Source: Coemansia sp. RSA 487
Lineage: Eukaryota > Kickxellomycota > Kickxellomycetes > Kickxellales > Kickxellaceae
Assembly: GCA_027577595.1 (NCBI GenBank)
Contig: JANBRJ010000066.1
Coordinates: forward strand, 1 to 64,000
Length of the DNA: 64,000 bases
Reading direction: 5' to 3'
The first letter of the stretch is position 1. Each line of letters begins with the position of its first letter. This document shows, in pieces, positions 18,892 to 29,046 of the stretch. Both the position numbers and the translations under genes were made by a program. The notes beneath the pieces were generated by a model. The model was not told the origin of the DNA, ran no database searches, and worked only from the letters and a program-made list of their open reading frames with translations.

Positions 18892-19668
18892 TCACGCACT
18901 CCCAACCCTCTCAATGTCGCCCGGCCCTAGTATTCCTGCTATATCGGGATTATCTATTGCGTTGACAATAGCACGAGCCACAGTCTCGCGATGCACTGCC
19001 GGGCTCGCCACCTTGCTAAGAGGCGTATTCTTTAGAATGCAGCCCAACGGTGTGCGGTGATAGAGGGCGTTAAATACAGAAACCCCCGCAGCAACAGGAA
19101 GTGTTGCTATGCGTGCTGACGAATATATCAACCCTGGACGCAAGATAACTGGACGCATTTGGTCTTTGTGTGCAAACAGATCGTCTTCCACTTCGCGCTT
19201 TGTTGAGATATATCTTGGGTTTAGTACTGGCATGACATCAGACGCCGACATGTAGACGATTGTAGACAGCCCGTCGATATTGCGAGCCGCGCGTGCAACA
19301 GACAATGCTGTGTCCCTATTTGCGCTTTCAAATGTAGTGGTATTCTGCGATGCTGTTGTATTGTAGCCAAGGTTAATAAACTTTTTGTAGTTTGCTTCCA
19401 TTATTATACCGACTGAGTGCACCACAGCACTACATCCTACCAGATGCTCTTTATATGTCTCTGGTTTCAGCGCATCTCCTTTGATCCATTTTACCGTGTT
19501 AGTAGAAGAGCCTGTTGATGCGGCTCTGTCCAGGGCTTTCCCAGGACCACCATGGCGACTAAGACTCAGAACCTTCCACCCTCGTGCAAGCGCATTGGAA
19601 CAAACAGCCTGGCCGATAAATCCGGTTCCGCCAACTACAAAAATCTTACGTGGAGCAACGCTACCCAT
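18892..19668 (-). CDS. COQ11: COQ11-like mitochondrial NAD(P)-binding protein (coenzyme Q synthesis)
   Basis: 258 residues, ATG at 19668. It starts with a Rossmann motif, KIFVVGGTGFIGQAVC (GxxGxxG, about residues 10-18), and shows VVHSVGIIMEANYKKFINLGYN, the YISTKREVEDDL segment and ILRPGLIYSS of the atypical short-chain dehydrogenase branch that holds Coq11 and NDUFA9. Size fits Coq11 (about 260-280) better than NDUFA9 (about 370). The Tyr-x3-Lys pair is present as YISTK. Family knowledge places it with the CoQ synthome at the mitochondrial inner membrane. It faces ERG8 head to head. Confidence 0.82.
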   Translation of the reverse strand: MGSVAPRKIFVVGGTGFIGQAVCSNALARGWKVLSLSRHGGPGKALDRAASTGSSTNTVKWIKGDALKPETYKEHLVGCSAVVHSVGIIMEANYKKFINLGYNTTASQNTTTFESANRDTALSVARAARNIDGLSTIVYMSASDVMPVLNPRYISTKREVEDDLFAHKDQMRPVILRPGLIYSSARIATLPVAAGVSVFNALYHRTPLGCILKNTPLSKVASPAVHRETVARAIVNAIDNPDIAGILGPGDIERVGSA

Positions 19669-19988
19669 CGATCCTCTCTCCTGATAGTTCCGTATGTTAG
19701 TAGGCCTCTGCTGTTTGCAAAGTCGTCAGAACAAGGAAAGCTATTCAGTAAAAAGCCCATACAAAGACAGTCGCTGTATAGGTAATAATTATAATGTTTT
19801 TGAAAATAAATGAAATGTAAAAAAATGGAAAGAAAAACGTGCTGGATCGAAAGCTGCGCTCACACTGTGTTTGAATTGGGGCTTTTTTCTTTTGTTTCTT
19901 GTTTTCATTTCTTTTATTTCTTGCAAGCTGCATTTAGTTTTAATCTTTATTTTTAAAAGGAAATCCAGAAGAAAAGATATCTGCAATA
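19669..19988. promoter_or_regulatory. Shared divergent promoter of COQ11 and ERG8
   Basis: 320 bp between the two start codons, strongly AT-rich in the ERG8-proximal half (19785-19980) with several poly-A/T tracts typical of nucleosome-poor fungal promoters. No specific binding site was recognised. Confidence 0.5.
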
Positions 19989-21530
19989 ATGGTTGATGCT
20001 ACGACCGCAAATAAATCTGCAATTACGCTTACATCTGCACCTGGCAAAGTTCTTGTATTAGGCGGCTATCTTGTCCTTGATCCCAACTACAGTGGCCTGG
20101 TTGTTGGAACGGATGCCAGTCTATATGCCGCTGTTCAGGAGCAGGACATCGATTTTTCCGATGCAGACAGTTCAGCAGGAGATGAAAATGTTCCTATTCT
20201 GGCTGTCTCGCCGCAATTCACTTCAGCATGGTGGAAATACGTTTTCGACGCAAAGAGCAATAAGCTAGCACAGCTTGACAGTGCGGACGGCAGTGAAAAC
20301 AGATTTGTGCATGTGGTGCTTGCAGTTACACTTGGATTGGTGAACCACTACACGTCGGATTCGTTGAAGCGCTTCTCGACGCAGAGGGATGGTCAAGATG
20401 CGTCAAGGGGTTTGAAAATAGTCCTTTCCGCGGACAACGATTTCTATTCCCAGCGGGTGGCACTTGCTAAGCTGAGGCTGGATCTCAGCTCAGAGTCTCT
20501 TCGACGTCTTCCACGCATGTGCGAGACAGGTACAAAGCTAAAGAATGTCCATAAGACAGGGCTTGGCAGTTCGGCGGCCATGGTGACGTCACTTGTTGCC
20601 TCGATCTTTGTGCACTTTGGAATTGTTAGCTCTCATATCCTAGGACCCGACAGGTGTTTCGACTCCAAAAGCATGAGGGGCTTGCAGCTGATACACAACG
20701 TGGCTCAGTTTGCACATTGCTTGGCGCAAGGTAAGGTCGGGTCAGGCTTTGACGTTTCTGCAGCCGTCTACGGATCCCACGTCTATTGCAGGTTTGCGCC
20801 AGCCGTAATCAACGATGCAATGGGAGATACCCAAACTGTTGCCGATATTGCTAAAGCAGTCTCTCCAGAAAACCCTGGATGGAACGGTGCCGTTGGCCGT
20901 GTTGATATTCCGCCTAGATTTCTTCTTAGACTTGCCGATGTCGATTCTGGCAGCAACACTCCAAGCATGGTCAAGAAGGTCCTGCAATGGCAAGAGGCAC
21001 ATCCAGAAGAATCAAGTAAACTGTGGAAATCTTTGGATGCGGCAAACAGCCAGATTCGTGACATATGGACTAAGCTTGCAAGCAGCCACAAAAAGGACGC
21101 AGTCGAATATAACAAGGCGATCGATTGGTGCTCAGTCCACAAGAGCTCCGAATGGAAAAGCGCACCTGGGCTATCAAATAGTCCTACACTAGCATTGCTC
21201 TGTGGTTTGGTCGAAGAAATTCTGCGTGTACGAAAGTTTCAAAGGGATCTAAGCAGGAATGCAGGCGTTCTGATTGAACCACCAGAGCAGACAGAGCTCC
21301 TAGATGCTTGTATGGAAGTGCCTGGGGTTTGTATGGCTGCGGTTCCTGGAGCAGGCGGCTATGATGCTATATTCTGCGTGACGCTTGGTCAACGTCCAAG
21401 CAAGGATGTTGAGCGCCTGTGGGCTGACTGGAAATCTATGCGTGTTGGTCCACTGCTTGCTAACCAGGCACACAGTGGTGTGTGTGTTCTTGACTCTAAA
21501 GCGTTTCCAGAGATTTTGGCAAAATTCTGA
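19989..21530 (+). CDS. ERG8: Phosphomevalonate kinase
   Basis: 513 residues, intron-free, ATG at 19989. The N-terminus has the GHMP-kinase substrate strand SAPGKVLVLGGYLVLDP. The glycine/serine-rich ATP loop is KTGLGSSAAM (about residues 189-198). The C-terminal GHMP motif is MAAVPGAGGYDAIFCVT (about 445-461). GKVGSGFDVSAAVYGS in the middle is a fungal Erg8 signature. The enzyme phosphorylates mevalonate-5-phosphate to the diphosphate in the cytosol, on the way to isopentenyl diphosphate, sterols, dolichol and the coenzyme Q tail. Length is in the expected range (450-520). Confidence 0.97.
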   Translation: MVDATTANKSAITLTSAPGKVLVLGGYLVLDPNYSGLVVGTDASLYAAVQEQDIDFSDADSSAGDENVPILAVSPQFTSAWWKYVFDAKSNKLAQLDSADGSENRFVHVVLAVTLGLVNHYTSDSLKRFSTQRDGQDASRGLKIVLSADNDFYSQRVALAKLRLDLSSESLRRLPRMCETGTKLKNVHKTGLGSSAAMVTSLVASIFVHFGIVSSHILGPDRCFDSKSMRGLQLIHNVAQFAHCLAQGKVGSGFDVSAAVYGSHVYCRFAPAVINDAMGDTQTVADIAKAVSPENPGWNGAVGRVDIPPRFLLRLADVDSGSNTPSMVKKVLQWQEAHPEESSKLWKSLDAANSQIRDIWTKLASSHKKDAVEYNKAIDWCSVHKSSEWKSAPGLSNSPTLALLCGLVEEILRVRKFQRDLSRNAGVLIEPPEQTELLDACMEVPGVCMAAVPGAGGYDAIFCVTLGQRPSKDVERLWADWKSMRVGPLLANQAHSGVCVLDSKAFPEILAKF

Positions 21531-21614
21531 TTGATAGTTTCTCTTCACTCAAGAAAAAACAAATATAACTGGAAAAGTGTCAACAAATACGTTGGCAAAA
21601 AATTGCTGACAAAG

Positions 21615-22652
21615 CTACTCCTCTTCCTCGTTGCCCTTTACAGCCTTTTCGAGTGCTCCCTTTGAAATGTCGCATTTTTCTATCAGAATGTCAAGTGCTT
21701 GGCTTACCAACGCCTCCGGAGAAATGGTTCCTGTTGACTCAACGTTAAAGATAAAGTGATCACGCACGCGAGTGAGGCGAACCTTGCCGTCAAACTGTTT
21801 GTGGCGGAGAACCTCGCGACTTACAGTATCTTTGCGTGGGTTGACAATTTTGGCCTTGCGTACACCGTTCTCCTCGACAACACTAACCACGCCTGGCGGG
21901 AAGCAGCTGCAGAAAAACTCTGCATCCTCTCCTGTAATGTCGTCTAGAATTTGGATGTCAGGAAGCAACCTATATGATGCAGTTGCAACAGGCGAAAATT
22001 TTGCATGATCTTTGCCAACACCCTTTTCACAATGTAGTTCACAGCTGATTATCTGCCCTGGACGCAGCTTTGTAATCAGAATATCGTCGTGGATCGGTCG
22101 GACAGGGCTGTGAGCAAACCTGGTTTCTTGATCGCCCTTGGGATCCCACAAAATATGGCTACTGTAGATCGAGCTGTTTTCATATTTTTTCTTTGGATCG
22201 GTCTCTGTTTCGGGAACATTAGGAATTCTTTTGCACGCTACGTCGAGTTTAAATACAATTGTGTTCTGATCGGTTGGCGGATCCCCCGGCCGCTTCCACT
22301 GGAACTCGTTTGGATCAGCAAGAATGGGGATGAGTCCAAGTCTATGTGCTAGAACTTCATCTTGCATGATTCCAGTATTATTTATCATATATACCTTTTC
22401 AATGGCCATCGTTGGGATCTCTGCAATCAAGATACGGCGCAAAGCATTAGCAATCGACGCATCTACTCCTATCAAATCAAATTCAATATCTGTTGGCGTC
22501 ACGCGTATAATTTTGATATCAAGACCATCTCTAAAGTCCTCCAGATGGAACGGAACGTCCTCACCATCAAAGCCCATAGGAAAATCCGCTCCAGAAATAT
22601 TCTCAACGCGGTCTTCAAGAATCACCACGCGATTGCGATCTTCCAGCGCCAT
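21615..22652 (-). CDS. RPC40: RNA polymerase I and III shared subunit AC40 (RPAC1)
   Basis: 345 residues, ATG at 22652, stop followed closely by the convergent ERG8 end (84 bp). The alpha-like dimerisation motif is clear: DLIGVDASIANALRRILIAE then MAIEKVYMINNTGIMQDEVLAHRLGLIPI. The C-terminal part (HFIFNVESTGTISPEALVSQALDIL) is the second half of the alpha-subunit fold. The insert between them (HSPVRPIHDDILITKLRPGQ) matches AC40, not the Pol II subunit Rpb3, which carries a zinc-binding CxxC set that is absent here. It pairs with AC19 to nucleate Pol I and Pol III assembly in the nucleus. Confidence 0.95.
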   Translation of the reverse strand: MALEDRNRVVILEDRVENISGADFPMGFDGEDVPFHLEDFRDGLDIKIIRVTPTDIEFDLIGVDASIANALRRILIAEIPTMAIEKVYMINNTGIMQDEVLAHRLGLIPILADPNEFQWKRPGDPPTDQNTIVFKLDVACKRIPNVPETETDPKKKYENSSIYSSHILWDPKGDQETRFAHSPVRPIHDDILITKLRPGQIISCELHCEKGVGKDHAKFSPVATASYRLLPDIQILDDITGEDAEFFCSCFPPGVVSVVEENGVRKAKIVNPRKDTVSREVLRHKQFDGKVRLTRVRDHFIFNVESTGTISPEALVSQALDILIEKCDISKGALEKAVKGNEEEE

Positions 22653-22908
22653 TTTCTGTGCAATTAAAATATACGGCTGTTGAATTCTTTATTTTTCCAA
22701 GTTGCCTGCAACAACAGGGACAGAATGACAAGGGCGCGGGCACAGGTGGTTTTTATAAAAAAAATGTATGATAGAAAAATGGAATAAGGAAGCAAAAGAC
22801 GATGTGAATACCAAACAATTTTAACCCGCAATTTTGTGCTATGCCTTTGCAGCCAAAACTTTTTTTCTTCAAATTTCTATCATTTTAATCATGATCTGAT
22901 CTGATCGC

Positions 22909-24441
22909 CTATTGTTTGTCTGCTTTTTTCACCGAAATCTTGCCCTTGTCGTCAACGTCCATTTGGAACCCAGATGCAGCGATGCTTGGATCAAGCATCG
23001 GCTTGCTAGCCTCCATGTTCTTAACATACTCGTGGCTCTCTTTGTTGTTATCCAGAAGCCATTTGAGTGCGACTATCGCATACTCCTTGATAAACGGATG
23101 GTTCTCGTCGATTCTCATGTTGTCCAACACGAGCGATAGCCCGTCTAACTCACGCATCAAATCTTGTATCGCTTTGTGCTTGTATGATATGTTTCCGATA
23201 ATCTGGATTAAGTCACATTTGAGCATAAACAGACGCTCGATCGACTTGGTTTGGCCTTCCTCTTTATCCTGCTGTTGACGTTCTTCGGTTGCGGTGGAGG
23301 ATCGGGTGCTCAGTCGCTGGATACGAGGAAGATTTATGTTTAAAAGACCAAGAAGCTCGACAATGCGATGCGCGAGTTTGCAGTCAATGGCCAAGTCTGC
23401 TAGCTTCTGGTTGTGACTTGCCGTAGCAGTCTCCAAAATAGATAATAGCGCACAAAGACAGCGATGTGCTGCCATTGCCGATTCCATATCCAAACTTTTC
23501 CCAAATTCTGGATTTCCCGGCGCGGCCACCTGCCATAGGCTTGACAGTACGTCGTGTATCTGTGCAAAGCTGCTGCTTATACTGAAAACAAGCTTTTTAT
23601 CAAATACAGAGCTGATAAGGTCGGCTTTATCTGAATGGGCCCTGCAGTATACCGCTAGTGACTCGTAAAGTCCATACATTTCCAATGTGCGATCGGCTTC
23701 AACCAGTGTATAAAAGTAGCCGCTTTCGATTATCCTACTCAGTACAGTGTATACCACTTCTTTTTCTTCCGATTCGTCGTCCTGAATATTACCAAACAAT
23801 GTTCCAAACATCCTGACTACCTGTTGGCCGGATGAGGCGGTGCAGATGAGTCTAACAAGTTCAGGATCGCCATTAATGCTGTTTAGGACAAGAACAAGGC
23901 CAGCCAGGTTTGTCTTTCGATGAGCCGACGCAAGTAACTGCCAGAATACAGTTTTGTTATCAGACGAACCAGGTATGAGCTCTTGTTCCAACAATTTCCT
24001 CTGCAGTTTTTGGTTTCTGGTCACAATATTGGAAAGAGCTTGTCCGGCTATAGTAGCGCATTTCATGGCTTCCGGATGTACAAGTTCGTGTGCAATCATG
24101 GCAAATATCGTTTTGCGAACATCAGTCGTAATATTCGAGCTATCTATAGCATGTTGATTCTCATGATCCATTGCCGCTGCGTTGCGCACAAATGTGCACA
24201 GATCGCAAAGTGCATTGGATTTCTTCGCAATAAAAGTCGCCTGCTCGTCCTCGCTTGCAATGTTTTGCGTCTCCTTGGCAAAAATGCATTCAAACAAATA
24301 GTGAATACTCGACAATGTGGTAGGCTCAACAGCTTTTGGTATGTGCGGGCGCGATGGATGTGGCGATTTCAGTTTGAGCTCCGCACACAGCTCACATAGC
24401 CTTTGAAAGCTTTCCATTTTAAGATCTTGGATTTCGCTCAT
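22909..24441 (-). CDS. ATXN10: Ataxin-10 family armadillo-type protein (yeast Ctr86-like)
   Basis: 510 residues from the first ATG (24441); the upstream frame opens only at a TTG. The body is all-helical and leucine-rich, as in armadillo repeats. The diagnostic ataxin-10 domain is near the C-terminus (about residues 395-490): CDLIQIIGNISYKHKAIQDL, then NHPFIKEYAIVALKWLLDNN, which matches the family pattern N-P-F-I-x-E-W-A-I...L-x-x-N-x-x-N. In fungi the protein is essential in several species and was described as Ctr86. Its molecular role, possibly cytokinesis or signalling scaffolding, is not settled. No introns were needed. Confidence 0.88.
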   Translation of the reverse strand: MSEIQDLKMESFQRLCELCAELKLKSPHPSRPHIPKAVEPTTLSSIHYLFECIFAKETQNIASEDEQATFIAKKSNALCDLCTFVRNAAAMDHENQHAIDSSNITTDVRKTIFAMIAHELVHPEAMKCATIAGQALSNIVTRNQKLQRKLLEQELIPGSSDNKTVFWQLLASAHRKTNLAGLVLVLNSINGDPELVRLICTASSGQQVVRMFGTLFGNIQDDESEEKEVVYTVLSRIIESGYFYTLVEADRTLEMYGLYESLAVYCRAHSDKADLISSVFDKKLVFSISSSFAQIHDVLSSLWQVAAPGNPEFGKSLDMESAMAAHRCLCALLSILETATASHNQKLADLAIDCKLAHRIVELLGLLNINLPRIQRLSTRSSTATEERQQQDKEEGQTKSIERLFMLKCDLIQIIGNISYKHKAIQDLMRELDGLSLVLDNMRIDENHPFIKEYAIVALKWLLDNNKESHEYVKNMEASKPMLDPSIAASGFQMDVDDKGKISVKKADKQ

Positions 24442-24667
24442 GGCTTTTCTGATAATGTTGAATGTAAGAGATACACAAATATATAATCGATTCAAGCAGC
24501 TGCGTTATAATCCCCCAGCATTTTTACTTGGCCAATCGCTGTTATAAGAAACATGAGCATTTCGGTCAAATATGGTACAAAGTGCGGTGTGCCATCGTTG
24601 TGATCTGATGTTTTAAATTTTTATATCCATGTCAGCCAAACCTCTACTGAAAAATTGCAAAACAAAT

Positions 24668-25643
24668 CTACACGTAAATGACCTTAGTTGACTTCATTTC
24701 CATAAACACGCATAGTGGTGAATACTTTGCCAAGGCACCTCCAAGAGCAGTCCTATCAATCACAACCGCCTTCCAGTATGCTAGTCTTGTCTGCAAAAAG
24801 ACGGTGGTGGCATCGTGGTTACAGGCAAACACGATATCTTGGCAATCCATACTTTCAACGCTCATACCATGGCTGTATATTGTCCACGCTGTGAAGCATT
24901 TATTATATCTCGTTTTGTCAGATATTGAGCGGATCCAATCTAACAGTCCAGGTTCTGTGCTGATGACAAGTACCCTTTCTTTGAATTTTTTGCCTTTACC
25001 CCAGGTTTCGCACCTGTTTGTTTTTTGCTCTATAAAGGCATCTAGGGTATGTGATATGACCGTTTCGCGTTTATCGCAGATATCAATGCTTTTTTCATTA
25101 TTTTGTTGTTTGTAGTCTGATCTGCTGCTCTCAGAGTAAATGCTATCCATATATCCACGACTAACAGCATGGTGTGGAAGCTCCAGCTGCCACATGCTCC
25201 AAAATGTACCAAGCTGCTTTTTGACATAGTCAACGTTGTTAGGTCGAATATAAAATTTGATTGTAATTGGTGTCACATAGACGTTTCCTACGCCAGATAC
25301 GATGCCTACTGTATTTAAAGAGCTTGAAATGTCAGCAATGACTGATGATCTGGGCTTAAGTATTTTTTGAGTTGGTAAAATACGCGCTTGTTTACTGATT
25401 TTCCAGGTTACCTTGCAGTTGACATTGGGCATTATCCACACAAGGCGCAAGAACAGCAGCAAGCCAGCGAGGTATATAGCCAAGTTTCATGTTTCTGCCA
25501 CTAAGCACTACAATTGCATTTTTATCATGTCTGTTTTGTACTTCTCGTTGCAGGCTGACAGTTTCATTGAGTTGAGTTGGTGACACATAAAAGCGTCTTC
25601 CGACGATGAGAGCACTAAAATGCCCTAGACATGCAAAACTCAT
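24668..25643 (-). CDS. Small stand-alone HIRAN-domain protein with a degenerate helicase-like tail
   Basis: Two exons, 25643-25412 and 25341-24668, joined across a 70 nt intron (donor GTAACC, acceptor TCATCAG, phase 1), give 301 residues. Exon 1 is a HIRAN domain: ALIVGRRFYVSP, SLQREVQNRHDKNAIVVL, KLGYIPRWLAAVLAPCVD. The join continues it as CQLQVIADISSSL and then VYVTPITIKFYI. HIRAN domains bind single-stranded 3' DNA ends and normally sit in front of the SNF2 helicase of Rad5/HLTF. The C-terminal part (VLVISTEPGLLDWIRSI, TAWTIYSHG, QDIVFACNH, YWKAVVIDR) reads like strands of SNF2 helicase lobe 1, but I see no Walker A (GxGKT) and no DEAH box, and the RING and second lobe are absent. It may be a reduced Rad5-like protein. 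The splice is predicted, not proven. Confidence 0.68.
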
Positions 25644-26015
25644 TGTGGTTATGTTAGTATCAATAGTGCTGCTGATAAACAATTGGAAGAATTCTCAGTT
25701 TCTTGTGCTATTCTGTCTACGAAAGGAGAAATGCATTTACAGATTGGATGCTCCTAAGTATTGGGTTTGTATGCCAGCCAACACGCATACATTTTTGCCT
25801 GCACAAAGCTAGCTCCATCAAGAGAACTTGGCCTAGAAACGATTTTATTTTATTTTTGCACTTGCGCAAGGAGGCGAGATATCTGTAGCAAACACATCCA
25901 AAAACACAGTCTACAAACTAAAAGCATGTCAAGATTAAAAAAGCCCAAGGAATTCCACTAATTATCTATCGTTCTATCGACCATAATATAGCTTTATTTA
26001 GGGAGGTTCGTGTAG
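25644..26015. other. Intergenic region between HIRAN gene and TIM23
   Basis: About 370 bp. The HIRAN frame stays open upstream to 25682 without an ATG. Nothing else is recognised; the plus-strand frames here are short and featureless. Confidence 0.45.
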
Positions 26016-26831
26016 CTAGCTCAGCTGAGGCTCCGATGGCGACGATAGAGACACAGACTCTGCGTTCTTCTTTTGCTTGTAAGTGTTGTATGCAGTGAGG
26101 CATGCCTGATAGGTGCCAACAGCGCCGGTGCAAATAAGACCAGAGATAATGCTAGCACGTGGACCACCTCCAATCTTGAACAGCAAGCCGCTGATAGCAG
26201 CAGCACCGATGCTGTTGTACTGATCTCTTTTTCCACGATAGCTGCCAATCGAGTAGTTTATAGTGTTGTAAAACATTGCCAACACACCAAGAGAATTTGC
26301 AACAAATGGTCCACGACGTGTCATCGAGTTAAGGACGCTGTTTAGCCTCAGCTTAAAGTTGTGGCCATGCTGCGTGCGCATACCCTCAAGAAGTCCCCAG
26401 ACTCCACCTGTCGACAGGCCCATGACATACATGGTCCCAGTGCCATAGCACAGATCATCGCTCCATCCGCGGCTGGGTACGATGCCTCCAGTGTGTGTTG
26501 GCCCATCTTCGATAGTCAAGTATTCAATACCGCCAGGGCTGGCAACTGGGTTCAGCTCTGAGGACGAAAAATCAACCTGGCTTAGGAAGTCTGAAACACC
26601 GCTGCTCTGAATTTGGCTTGTTCCAAGTGACGAAGAAGGTACTGACTGCTGTGTAGACTGAGGCACTGGTGCCGTTTGGTAGTACCCTTTTGCAGCGCTC
26701 TCCACCTGGCTGTCGCTCATTAGATTTGTGCTGCTAGCCATGTCCGACGAGGTCGTGCTTTCATGTTGCTGCTGATGCTGTTGATCTTGTTGCGCCTGCG
26801 CGTTGCGCGAAAGAACAGAAAAGATAGACAT
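26016..26831 (-). CDS. TIM23: Mitochondrial inner-membrane translocase core subunit Tim23
   Basis: 271 residues from ATG 26831. The Gln/Ser-rich N-terminal half (residues 1-100, QQDQQHQQQHE) is the intermembrane-space domain. The Tim17/Tim22/Tim23 domain occupies about residues 110-250: GRGWSDDLCYGTGTMYVMGL-type start, then GGVWGLLEGM, LNSVLNSMTRRGPFVANSLG, RGKRDQYNSIGAAAISGLLF and a final helix. Glycine-zipper spacing in the helices and the RxGP loop are family marks. It forms the presequence-protein channel of the inner membrane. The longer hydrophobic N-terminus that the open frame would allow (to 26996) was rejected because it has no ATG support and no family precedent. Divergent from RPT2. 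Confidence 0.94.
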   Translation of the reverse strand: MSIFSVLSRNAQAQQDQQHQQQHESTTSSDMASSTNLMSDSQVESAAKGYYQTAPVPQSTQQSVPSSSLGTSQIQSSGVSDFLSQVDFSSSELNPVASPGGIEYLTIEDGPTHTGGIVPSRGWSDDLCYGTGTMYVMGLSTGGVWGLLEGMRTQHGHNFKLRLNSVLNSMTRRGPFVANSLGVLAMFYNTINYSIGSYRGKRDQYNSIGAAAISGLLFKIGGGPRASIISGLICTGAVGTYQACLTAYNTYKQKKNAESVSLSSPSEPQLS

Positions 26832-27256
26832 TTTTGTGAATTCTCGCGTAATGGCCTTGGAACCAGCAAAATGCACCAAAGATATCAGGAGAAGATAAAA
26901 TGGCACCAACACTGTAAAATAGCGCCTAAAGAAAAAGAAGAAAAAGAGATAATAAAAACAAAAGATAAAGAAAGCTGTGGTTCTTTGAAAATACACTGCT
27001 ACCCGTAAACTTCAAAAAAATTATAGATCACAAAGATTTGAGTAAGCGTTAATTTAATTTTTCGAATCACTAGTGATGATCAAACTGGGATGGAGAAAAT
27101 ACGTAAGCAGCAAATGATGTTTTTTCTGCTGCCTGCTTTCAGCTTCCATTCGTTTACACATCTTTTATGCTTTGTGTTTGCAGCAAGATTTTTATTTTAC
27201 ATTTTTAAATAATCTTACCATATAGCTTTTTTCTTTGCTAGAACTGAGTCTTCACG
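26832..27256. promoter_or_regulatory. Divergent promoter region TIM23/RPT2
   Basis: 425 bp between start codons. It has A-rich runs near TIM23 (26920-26975) and T-rich sequence near RPT2. No clear proteasome-associated control element (GGTGGCAAA) was seen on either strand. Confidence 0.45.
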
Positions 27257-28735
27257 ATGGTACGTTTTACAATTCCTGCATTTGACCTGTAGAGATGGAC
27301 AAAGCCGAGGATAGAATTCCAGAGCTTCATTTTCTTGTATTTACAACTTCTAGCTCGTGATGCTAAACATTGCTCTTGTTTTTTTGCTGTGATTGTATTT
27401 TTTCTTCATTAAAAATAGGGTAATGCACAGTCTGGTTTTCCAGGTGGCCCTCCGGGCGACAAAAACAAAAAGGACAAGAAGAAGAAGTGGGAGCCGCCCG
27501 TACCAACCACTATTGGCAAGCGCAAGAAGAGAAAGGGCCCCGACGGAGTTGTAAAGCTACCCAAGGTGCATCCGACAATCCGCTGCAATCTAAAACTACT
27601 CAAGCTAAACAGAATCAACGATTATCTGCTCATGGAAGAAGAGTTTATTCAGAATCAACAACTTCATAAACCTCAAGAAGAAAAGACACAGGAAGAGCGC
27701 ACGCGTGTGGATGAGCTGCGTGGCACTCCAATGGCCGTCGGAACGCTTGAAGAGGTTATTGATGACAACCATGCTATTGTGTCAATGACAACTGGGCCAG
27801 AGTATTATGTTTCGATGCTTTCGTTTGTGGACAAGGATCAACTAGAGCCCGGGTGCTCTGTTCTCTTACACAGCAAGACACAGGCTATTATCGGTGTGCT
27901 ACAGGATGATGCGGATCCAATGGTTAGCGTGATGAAGCTAGAAAAGGCGCCAACAGAGTCCTATGCAGATGTTGGTGGTCTGGAGCAGCAGATTCAAGAG
28001 ATAAAAGAGGCTGTCGAACTCCCGCTCACACACCCAGAGCTTTATGAGGAGATGGGAATCAAACCACCCAAGGGCGTTATTCTTTATGGTGTGCCCGGTA
28101 CTGGCAAAACACTGCTTGCAAAGGCGGTCGCTAACCAAACATCTGCCACTTTCCTTCGCGTTGTTGGCTCAGAGCTTATTCAAAAGTACCTTGGCGATGG
28201 CCCCAAGCTCGTGCGCGAGCTCTTCCGTGTGGCAGAGGAGAATGCTCCTTCTATTGTCTTTATCGACGAAATTGACGCTATAGGCACAAAGAGGTACGAT
28301 TCAAATTCGGGCGGCGAAAAAGAAATTCAACGCACCATGCTGGAACTCCTCAACCAGCTTGACGGGTTTGATTCACGTGGCGATGTAAAGGTTATCATGG
28401 CTACCAACAAGATCGAGTCTCTTGATCCGGCGCTCATTCGTCCTGGCCGTATCGACCGCAAGATCGAGTTCCCGCTGCCAGATGTGAAGACAAAGCGCCA
28501 TATCTTTGGAATTCACACGTCGCGTATGACGCTATCTGCTGATGTGGATCTCGAAGAGTTTGTTATGTCAAAGGACGACCTTTCTGGTGCAGACATCAAA
28601 GCAATCTGCACTGAGTCAGGATTGTTAGCACTACGCGAGCGCAGAATGAAGGTCTGCAATGACGACTTTAGAAAAGCTCGTGAAAAGGTTCTCTACAGGA
28701 AGAGCGAGGGCACGCCAGAGGGGCTTTATCTTTAA
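27257..28735 (+). CDS. RPT2: 26S proteasome regulatory ATPase Rpt2 (S4)
   Basis: Exon 1 is only the ATG (27257-27259). A 159 nt intron (GTACGT ... AAATAG) is followed by exon 2 at 27419-28735, giving 439 residues, the normal Rpt2 length. The spliced N-terminus [11 protein letters not shown] restores the family glycine at position 2, the N-myristoylation site of Rpt2. Then come the coiled coil, the OB domain, Walker [16 protein letters not shown] (about residues 225-240), Walker [12 protein letters not shown], and the arginine-finger region [14 protein letters not shown]. The protein ends in LYL, the HbYX motif that docks into the 20S alpha ring and opens the gate. It unfolds substrates in the cytosol and nucleus. 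Every position expected in the family is filled only if this splice is used. Confidence 0.97.
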
Positions 28736-29046
28736 ATTCCAAACAACTTTTTTATCTATACTATTGGCAACAGCTTTGCTTACAAACAACTTTTTTGCGT
28801 GTTGTGGCGTGTGGGGTTTTACTGTTGCTTCTTGCGCCTATCTTTTTTTTAGATCACTGAATAACTTAGTGTGCTTTGGAAACATTGTACATGTCAGCAG
28901 CAATTTTACATTTTGCCCATATGTACAATAATATCCACTACAAAGCAAAAAAAACATTTGCGTTTTGCCTGTTTGCCGCATTCTGTGGCTGGTTGGATCA
29001 AAAGTTTTATTTGCTTTATTTTTATCCACGGATTTGTGCATGTTCA
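28736..29046. other. Intergenic region between RPT2 and the three-exon unknown gene
   Basis: About 310 bp, T-rich behind RPT2. The frame of the next gene extends upstream to 28876 through a hydrophobic, cysteine-rich stretch that looks untranslated. Nothing else seen. Confidence 0.45.

Noticed and set aside
26832-26996. Hydrophobic N-terminal extension of TIM23
   Set aside because: No in-frame ATG consistent with the family; Tim23 starts without a cleaved or hydrophobic presequence, so ATG 26831 is used.
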